A stretch of 10,143 bases of DNA from Nitrospinota bacterium. Lineage in GTDB: Bacteria; UBA8248; JACPRG01. Where the stretch lies: positions 1 through 10,143 of the forward strand of contig JASLXW010000110.1 of the NCBI GenBank assembly GCA_030740135.1, read 5' to 3'. The notes below the pieces were generated by a model. The model was not told the DNA's origin. It was given only the letters and a program-made list of their open reading frames with translations, and did not search any database. Positions 6,221 through 10,143 of the stretch are shown here, one piece after another; position 1 is the first letter of the stretch; each line of letters starts with the position of its first letter. The translations under genes were made by a program, and so were the position numbers.

Positions 6221-7651
6221 CTACCGGTGGAACTGGTTGACGCTCGGCTGGCCCGGATTGATTGGCCCTTTTGGGTGCAGCTTCAAGGCCTTCGCCTGAA
6301 CCTGTTTCATCGCCTGCTCAACGGTTTTCTGACCGGCCGCCGCCTGGGTGATCTGGATGAGGATCTCTTCACGAACCTGGGCGTAACTCGAATAACCGGC
6401 ATCAAACCAGCCGTTCTTCATGGAGACTATTGTCGGCGCGAAGACCGGATGTTTCTTGACAAACGGAAGTTCCAGGCTGGACTTCCGCACCGGCAGGCCG
6501 CTCCCCGTTCCCTCGATCCATTTCTTCTGAGTCTCCTTGGAGGACATCCACTGCACAAACAGATATGCCGCCTCCGCGTTCTTGCTGTACTTGCTGATCA
6601 CCATCGGCTCTCCCTCGCCCCAACCGCTGGGCGGGATGCCGATTTTCCGGACGGGCACGGTGTCGTAGGTGTACGCACCGACGGCCTTGGATATCTTTGG
6701 GATGTCGATGGCGAAAGCGAAATCAATCCAGTTCAGGGACTGGGCAATGTTGCCCTTCAGCATCAGGACAAACAAGTCGATAAACCCGGCCTCCGAGACA
6801 CCGGGCGGCGCGAACGGGCGCAGGCCCAGCCACCACTTCGTAGCATCGATGACCGCTTGTTGATCGAAGTTAGGTCGCCCATTCTTTTCATAAAGCTTGA
6901 TGCCCCAGCCGTTGAGAATGAGGTACCATTCCCACGACAGGGACATCTCCCGCTTGCCCACTAAACCGACGCCGTAGTGATTGCTTTTGAGAACCTTGCC
7001 GGCGATCTTCTGTCCCTTCTTCCGAGTGAAAAACTCGGCGATATCCCGGAACTCCTTGAACGTTTTGGCCGGACCCAAATCGTAACCGTATTTGCTCTTG
7101 AACGCAGCCTTCTCCGCCGGGTGACCAAACCAGTCTTGCCGGTACCAGTAGACCATCTGGAAGTTGTACGTCGGGAAGCAAGCCCGCTTCCCCCCCTCGA
7201 ACAGGCAGTTGTCATCCCAAAGGGGTTGGAGGAAATCGTCCGGATCCAGGTTGGGGTCGCGGAGTTTCGCGTCCTTCATGTACTTGTTGATCCACCGGAC
7301 GTGGCCGTTGACTGCCCAGTCTTCTGCGCGGTTGTGATGCATCTGAAGCAGGTCGAAGTGTCCGGTCCGAGAGTAGAGATCGGCGTCTCCCTTGGCGTCC
7401 CATTCTCCGTGGGTGTATTTTTCGACCTTGACCTTGATACCTGTCCGCTTCGAGAAGTTCTTGATCAGTGGAAGGTACCCCTCGATTACAGGGACCATGG
7501 CGATCCCCACCCGCAAGGTCGAGCCCTTGTAGGGCTTGGACGCCTCCTCCAGGGACCAACTCCAGGCCGAACCACTCAAGGCCAGCACCGAGAGTGCCGC
7601 GACCCCGAAACGCCCGACGTGCTTCCACCACCCCGCCGTTTTCATTTTCAT
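6221..7651 (-). CDS. Periplasmic solute-binding protein SBP1 of a CUT1-type ABC importer
   Basis: The 476-residue family 1 solute-binding protein is a paralogue of SBP2. A signal peptide occupies about 1-31 (MKMKTAGWWKHVGRF, then a core at 15-27 and SGSAWS), with no lipobox. Mature features include the WSLEEASKPYKGSTLRVGIA segment (32-51), EWDAKGDADLYSRTG (83-97), MHHNRAEDW (104-112), a cysteine pair Cys149/Cys158 within CLFEGGKRAC, and GFIDLFVLM. Compared with SBP2 it lacks one residue after LIKN and one near NWIDFAF, and it diverges most in the segment VGAYTYDTVPVRKIGIPP. The ATG at 7651 is chosen because GGAGGA lies 7 nt upstream. A GTG at 7681 is in frame, but it has no Shine-Dalgarno, falls at the foot of a hairpin and would spoil the signal peptide. 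It sits between the ATPases and the permeases. The ligand is unknown. Confidence 0.93.
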   Translation of the reverse strand: MKMKTAGWWKHVGRFGVAALSVLALSGSAWSWSLEEASKPYKGSTLRVGIAMVPVIEGYLPLIKNFSKRTGIKVKVEKYTHGEWDAKGDADLYSRTGHFDLLQMHHNRAEDWAVNGHVRWINKYMKDAKLRDPNLDPDDFLQPLWDDNCLFEGGKRACFPTYNFQMVYWYRQDWFGHPAEKAAFKSKYGYDLGPAKTFKEFRDIAEFFTRKKGQKIAGKVLKSNHYGVGLVGKREMSLSWEWYLILNGWGIKLYEKNGRPNFDQQAVIDATKWWLGLRPFAPPGVSEAGFIDLFVLMLKGNIAQSLNWIDFAFAIDIPKISKAVGAYTYDTVPVRKIGIPPSGWGEGEPMVISKYSKNAEAAYLFVQWMSSKETQKKWIEGTGSGLPVRKSSLELPFVKKHPVFAPTIVSMKNGWFDAGYSSYAQVREEILIQITQAAAGQKTVEQAMKQVQAKALKLHPKGPINPGQPSVNQFHR

Positions 7652-7658
7652 ACTCACT

Positions 7659-7664
7659 TCCTCC
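7659..7664 (-). promoter_or_regulatory. Shine-Dalgarno of SBP1
   Basis: GGAGGA on the minus strand, 7 nt from the ATG at 7651, decides this start over an in-frame GTG at 7681. Confidence 0.75.
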
Positions 7665-7683
7665 ACCCAAGTGTTCTTCACGA

Positions 7684-7707
7684 GGCCTGATCGAAAAAAA
7701 TCAGGCC
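7684..7707 (-). other. Stem-loop at the ATPase 2 / SBP1 junction
   Basis: Arms 7684-7691 (GGCCTGAT) and 7700-7707 (ATCAGGCC) pair perfectly over 8 bp with an 8-nt loop, CGAAAAAA on the plus strand. In the transcript the upstream arm contains the TGA stop of ATPase 2, the loop is U-rich, and the hairpin ends about 19 nt before the SBP1 Shine-Dalgarno. The U-run is in the loop and none follows the stem, so a terminator is unlikely. A processing or 5' protection element for the SBP1 segment is plausible. Confidence 0.45.
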
Positions 7708-8810
7708 CCCAACGATTCCCCCGTTCGGGGGTTGAAGAAATGGTAACGGTCCGGATTGGGTACCAACCAGGCGCGGACGCCCGATTCGGGACGGACCTCT
7801 TTGCCCGTCTTGACCTTCAACGCATCCTCGCCCGCCCCGACGGTGACCACGCCGTATTGCCCGAGCGGTTCGTGCACGATCACCTCCGTCTCCAGGGACG
7901 GACCCGTCGGGGGACTCAAATGGATGGCAACGTCACTCGGCCGGAACCCGACGGAAACCCGGCCCTCGCCATTCAACCTCCCGAGCGGGCCGGAAACCCC
8001 GGGGCCGACCGGCAGGGAAGCGCCTCCGAGCCTCAGCCCCCAATCGCCCCCATCGCGATGAACGTCCGCCTCGATGATGTTCATGGGCGGCTCGCCCAGA
8101 GCGCGGGCGACGTACTCATTCTTCGGGCGCTCGTAAAGGTCCGCCGGCGTCCCGGCCTGTTCCAGGACGCCGTGGTTGAACACGGCGATCCGGTCGGCGA
8201 CGGACACGGCCTCCAACTGGTCGGGCGTCGTCCAGAGCGTAGTCGCCCCGCGGCCCCTTTGCAAGTGTTTCAACCCGCCGCGGAGATGGTGTCTCAGCTT
8301 GGCGTCCAGGTGCGCGATGGGCTCGTCCAGCAAATGGACAGAGGCGTCGCGCACGAGGGTGCGTCCCAGGGCGACGCGCTGCCGCTGCCCCCCGGAAAGC
8401 TGGCGGGGAAGCCGCTCCAGCAACTGGCCGATCTCCAGCAAATCGGCCATGTCCCGCACACGGCGGCCGATTTCCTCTTCGGAAACCTTTTTGTCTCCCC
8501 TGGCCACCCGAAAGGAGAAGGCCATGTTGTCGAAGACCGTCCGTTGCGGGTACAGGGCGTAGCTTTCGAACGCCATCGAGACCCCTCTGGCGCGCGCCGG
8601 CAAGTCGTTGACGACGGCGCCGTCGATCCGGAGCTCCCCTTCGTCCGCGATCTCCAGCCCGGCGAGAAGCCGCAGCAGGGTGGTCTTGCCCGCGCCCGAA
8701 TGGCCGAGCACGACCGTCAACTCGCCCGGCTCACACGTCAGGCTGAGCTCCTTCAGGGCCTCGACGCGGCCGAACCGCTTCGAGACACGATGGAAAACAA
8801 TGGTGCCCAT
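7701..8810 (-). CDS. ABC importer ATPase 2 (MalK/UgpC-like) with atypical H-loop and Q-loop
   Basis: The 369-residue ATP-binding subunit powers the importer at the cytoplasmic face. Walker A is GHSGAGKTT (36-44), the ABC signature is LSGGQ (138-142), and Walker B ends HLLDEP with Asp162 and catalytic Glu163. The D-loop is AHLD. Two key positions are unusual: Glu82 replaces the Q-loop glutamine (AFESYALYP), and Pro196 (codon CCC) replaces the switch histidine (TTPDQLEA instead of THDQ.EA). The C-terminal part from about 230 is a TOBE/OB-fold domain (VGFRPSDVAIHL, ending HFFNPRTGESLG), as in MalK and UgpC. The start lies 8 nt after ATPase 1 stops. AAAGGG about 14 nt upstream is a weak Shine-Dalgarno, so coupling to ATPase 1 translation is likely. 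It probably pairs with ATPase 1 as a heterodimer (inference). Confidence 0.93.
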   Translation of the reverse strand: MGTIVFHRVSKRFGRVEALKELSLTCEPGELTVVLGHSGAGKTTLLRLLAGLEIADEGELRIDGAVVNDLPARARGVSMAFESYALYPQRTVFDNMAFSFRVARGDKKVSEEEIGRRVRDMADLLEIGQLLERLPRQLSGGQRQRVALGRTLVRDASVHLLDEPIAHLDAKLRHHLRGGLKHLQRGRGATTLWTTPDQLEAVSVADRIAVFNHGVLEQAGTPADLYERPKNEYVARALGEPPMNIIEADVHRDGGDWGLRLGGASLPVGPGVSGPLGRLNGEGRVSVGFRPSDVAIHLSPPTGPSLETEVIVHEPLGQYGVVTVGAGEDALKVKTGKEVRPESGVRAWLVPNPDRYHFFNPRTGESLGA

Positions 8811-8818
8811 AGAAGGTT

Positions 8819-9919
8819 TCAGACCCTTTCAGGCCGTTCCGCGAGGTTGACGCCCGTCTCGGAATCGAACACGTGGAGGTGCTCTTCCGGAAACGACAAT
8901 CCGACGGTTTCGCCTTCGCGGAGACCGAGATTCTCCGCCGATTCCGACAAGAGACGCTGGTCCCCCATCCGGATGGAAGCGACGGCGGAGTCCCCGCGGG
9001 GCTCGAGCGAATAAACCTCCCCCCGCGTTTGTCCCTCCGAAGACGACCCGCCGACGACCAGGCTCGCGGGCCGGATGCCCACGGTCAGGCCCGCGCCCGG
9101 CCGGGGCGGGATCCTTTCCAGAACCCGTCCCGAGACGGGGATCTCGAAGCCCGGCCCCCTCAAGCGGCTGCCCGCCGGATCCGCCTCGCAAGGGAGAAAA
9201 TTCATCGGAGGCTCCCCGATGAAACCCGCGACGAACAGGTTGGCGGGATGGTCGAACAGCTCCTCCGGAGGACCCCATTGCTGGAGGACCCCCAGATTCA
9301 TCACGGCCACACGGTCCGCGAGGGCCATGGCCTCGATTTGGTCGTGGGTCACGTACACCGTGCTGACGCCGAGGTTTCGTTGAAGCCGCTTCAGCTCCCC
9401 GCGAAGCTCGACCTTGTGCGCGCTGTCGAGATGGGAAATGGGCTCATCCATCAAAAGCACCCGGGGATCCCGGACAATGGCCCGCCCGATCGAGATCCGC
9501 TGCTGGGCGCCGCCGCTCAGGCGCTGAACGTCCTCATCCCGGAGGGTTTGCAGCCCGAGCATGTCCAAGGCCCGCCCCACCCGCCGCTGGATTTCGGCGG
9601 CCTCGACGTTTCGGATCTTCAGGGGAAAGGCGATGTTGTGGTAAACGGACATGTGGGGATAAAGGGCGTAATCCTCGAACACCATCGCGATGTCCCGGTC
9701 TTTCGGGGAAAGGTCGTTGACCCGCTGGTCTCCGATGAACAGATCCCCTTCGGAGATGGCTTCCAGACCGGCCAGCATTCTGAGGCTGGACGTCTTCCCG
9801 CACCCGGAAGGTCCCAACAGGGCCAGGAACTCGCCGTCCTCGCACGTGAGGTTGAGGTCCTTGACCGCTTCCACCGGGCCGTAACGCTTCCAGATGTGTT
9901 CAAAGCGGATGGTGGCCAT
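8819..9919 (-). CDS. ABC importer ATPase 1 (MalK/UgpC-like)
   Basis: The 366-residue ATP-binding subunit is the first gene of the operon. Walker A is GPSGCGKTS (36-44), the signature is LSGGA (134-138, then QQR rather than RQR), and Walker B is LLMDEP with Asp158 and Glu159. The D-loop is SHLD, and the switch histidine His192 is intact (YVTHDQIEAM). The Q-loop position is Glu82 (VFEDYALYPHM) where MalK has glutamine. A C-terminal TOBE-like domain follows (VGIRPASLVV, ending HVFDSETG). The ATG at 9919 is chosen because MATIRFEHIWKRYG begins exactly where MalK proteins begin. The frame is open 24 codons further, to a possible start at 9991, but those residues are not family-like and would lie across the leader hairpin. 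No good Shine-Dalgarno precedes 9919. It shares the fold of ATPase 2 but is clearly diverged from it. Confidence 0.92.
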   Translation of the reverse strand: MATIRFEHIWKRYGPVEAVKDLNLTCEDGEFLALLGPSGCGKTSSLRMLAGLEAISEGDLFIGDQRVNDLSPKDRDIAMVFEDYALYPHMSVYHNIAFPLKIRNVEAAEIQRRVGRALDMLGLQTLRDEDVQRLSGGAQQRISIGRAIVRDPRVLLMDEPISHLDSAHKVELRGELKRLQRNLGVSTVYVTHDQIEAMALADRVAVMNLGVLQQWGPPEELFDHPANLFVAGFIGEPPMNFLPCEADPAGSRLRGPGFEIPVSGRVLERIPPRPGAGLTVGIRPASLVVGGSSSEGQTRGEVYSLEPRGDSAVASIRMGDQRLLSESAENLGLREGETVGLSFPEEHLHVFDSETGVNLAERPERV

Positions 9920-9922
9920 TCC

Positions 9923-9934
9923 GAATCCGGATTC
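9923..9934. repeat. 12-nt palindrome just before ATPase 1
   Basis: GAATCCGGATTC is a perfect palindrome ending 3 nt before the ATG, where a Shine-Dalgarno would be expected. It could be a small operator, could occlude initiation, or could be chance. Confidence 0.25.
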
Positions 9935-9960
9935 CCGCGCGTTCCGAGTCGCGTCACTGT

Positions 9961-9986
9961 AGAAAACGCCCGCAGGACACGGGCGC
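9961..9986 (-). terminator. Terminator-like hairpin in the operon leader
   Basis: In the transcript CGCCCG (9985-9980) pairs with CGGGCG (9972-9967) across a 7-nt loop, with a possible extra G-U pair, and is followed at once by TTTTCT. This is the layout of a weak intrinsic terminator. It lies about 40 nt before the ATPase 1 start, so it could attenuate the operon, or it could end a short upstream transcript. No recognisable leader peptide or riboswitch consensus was found. Confidence 0.4.
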
Positions 9987-9995
9987 CCCACAGGT

Positions 9996-10010
9996 TCAAC
10001 CCCTGGTTGA
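9996..10010. repeat. Inverted repeat TCAACC-N3-GGTTGA in the leader
   Basis: A perfect 6-bp inverted repeat with a 3-nt centre lies just downstream of the proposed promoter and upstream of the terminator-like hairpin. It could be an operator for a small-ligand regulator or a hairpin competing with the adjacent terminator. Its role is unproven. Confidence 0.3.
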
Positions 10011-10030
10011 TTCTCTCAAAAAGATAACGC

Positions 10031-10059
10031 ACTTTAGTGGATACGGGCCGTCCATGCAA
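10031..10059 (-). promoter_or_regulatory. Possible sigma-70-type promoter of the transporter operon
   Basis: On the minus strand TTGCAT (10059-10054) and TAAAGT (10036-10031) are separated by exactly 17 nt. Each matches the consensus only partly, but this is the best pair in the leader and lies about 110 nt before ATPase 1. The operon could instead start beyond the window. Confidence 0.3.
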
Positions 10060-10066
10060 CCGGCCC
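10045..10066. repeat. Inverted repeat GGGCCG-N10-CGGCCC around the proposed -35
   Basis: Perfect 6-bp arms at 10045-10050 and 10061-10066 enclose the proposed -35 hexamer, where a repressor site could sit. GC-rich arms occur by chance in DNA of this composition. The remaining sequence to 10143 has further short GC-rich inverted repeats (for example CGGCCG arms around 10110-10127) and no recognisable gene. Confidence 0.25.
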
Positions 10067-10143
10067 GGAGAAAATTCAGCCTGTCCGGATCTCCGGCTTG
10101 ATCCCGGGCGGCCGGTTGATTTCGGCCGGGAGATGCCCTAGCG

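Noticed and set aside
6221..7681. Lipoprotein signal in the binding proteins
   Set aside because: Neither signal peptide has a cysteine in a lipobox. The only cysteines are deep in the mature domain, so both look like soluble periplasmic proteins.
9991..10010. tRNA T-arm-like string (GGTTCAACCCC)
   Set aside because: The flanking bases do not form the 5-bp T-stem, and no anticodon arm or acceptor stem surrounds it. It is better described as an inverted repeat.
7536..10027. Long plus-strand open frames opposite ATPase 2 and ATPase 1 (7536-9014 and 8873-10027)
   Set aside because: They are antisense shadows of the ATPase genes, which have complete Walker, signature and TOBE motifs on the minus strand. 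The plus-strand translations show no domain.
9920..10030. Riboswitch (guanidine, glycine or similar) in the operon leader
   Set aside because: A hairpin and a U-run are present, but I could not match a conserved riboswitch core. Only a generic terminator-like structure is claimed.
1..10143. Mobile elements, CRISPR arrays, defence genes or phage remnants
   Set aside because: No transposase, integrase, regularly spaced repeats, terminal inverted repeats or toxin/defence motifs were found. All long genes have clear transport, amidase or membrane-protein identities.

Overview
The window is high-GC bacterial DNA with compact, co-directional genes and good Shine-Dalgarno sites. Two solute-binding proteins have ordinary Sec signal peptides and no lipobox, which suits a diderm (Gram-negative type) bacterium with a periplasm. 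The lineage cannot be fixed from the sequence. An uncultivated high-GC soil or sediment group rich in ABC importers, or a proteobacterium, would fit, but that is a guess.

Layout. A plus-strand gene (77-1585) encodes a roughly ten-helix membrane protein that resembles the family auto-annotated as fenitrothion hydrolase-like. It converges on a seven-gene minus-strand block that fills nearly all the rest. In transcription order the block holds ATPase 1 (9919-8819), ATPase 2 (8810-7701), solute-binding protein SBP1 (7651-6221), permease 1 (6127-5198), permease 2 (5182-4322), an acetamidase/formamidase-family hydrolase (4312-3371) and a second solute-binding protein SBP2 (3269-1821). Gaps are 8, 49, 93, 15, 9 and 101 nt, so a single operon is likely. 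Its leader (9920-10143) has a possible promoter, two inverted repeats and a terminator-like hairpin.

How it may work. The genes encode one complete CUT1/MalFGK-type importer with two different ATPases, two alternative periplasmic binding proteins and a cytoplasmic amidase. The simplest model is uptake of a polar, amide-bearing or polyol-like solute followed by amide hydrolysis to ammonia and a carboxylate. The substrate is not determined by the sequence.

Points of interest are: (i) ATPase 2 has proline in place of the H-loop histidine, and both ATPases have glutamate in place of the Q-loop glutamine, suggesting an asymmetric ATPase pair; (ii) the two binding proteins are close paralogues, and each cistron is bracketed by stem-loops that could set its expression apart from the permeases; (iii) an amidase lies between the permeases and the second binding protein. 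No tRNA, rRNA, CRISPR array, insertion sequence or transposase was seen.
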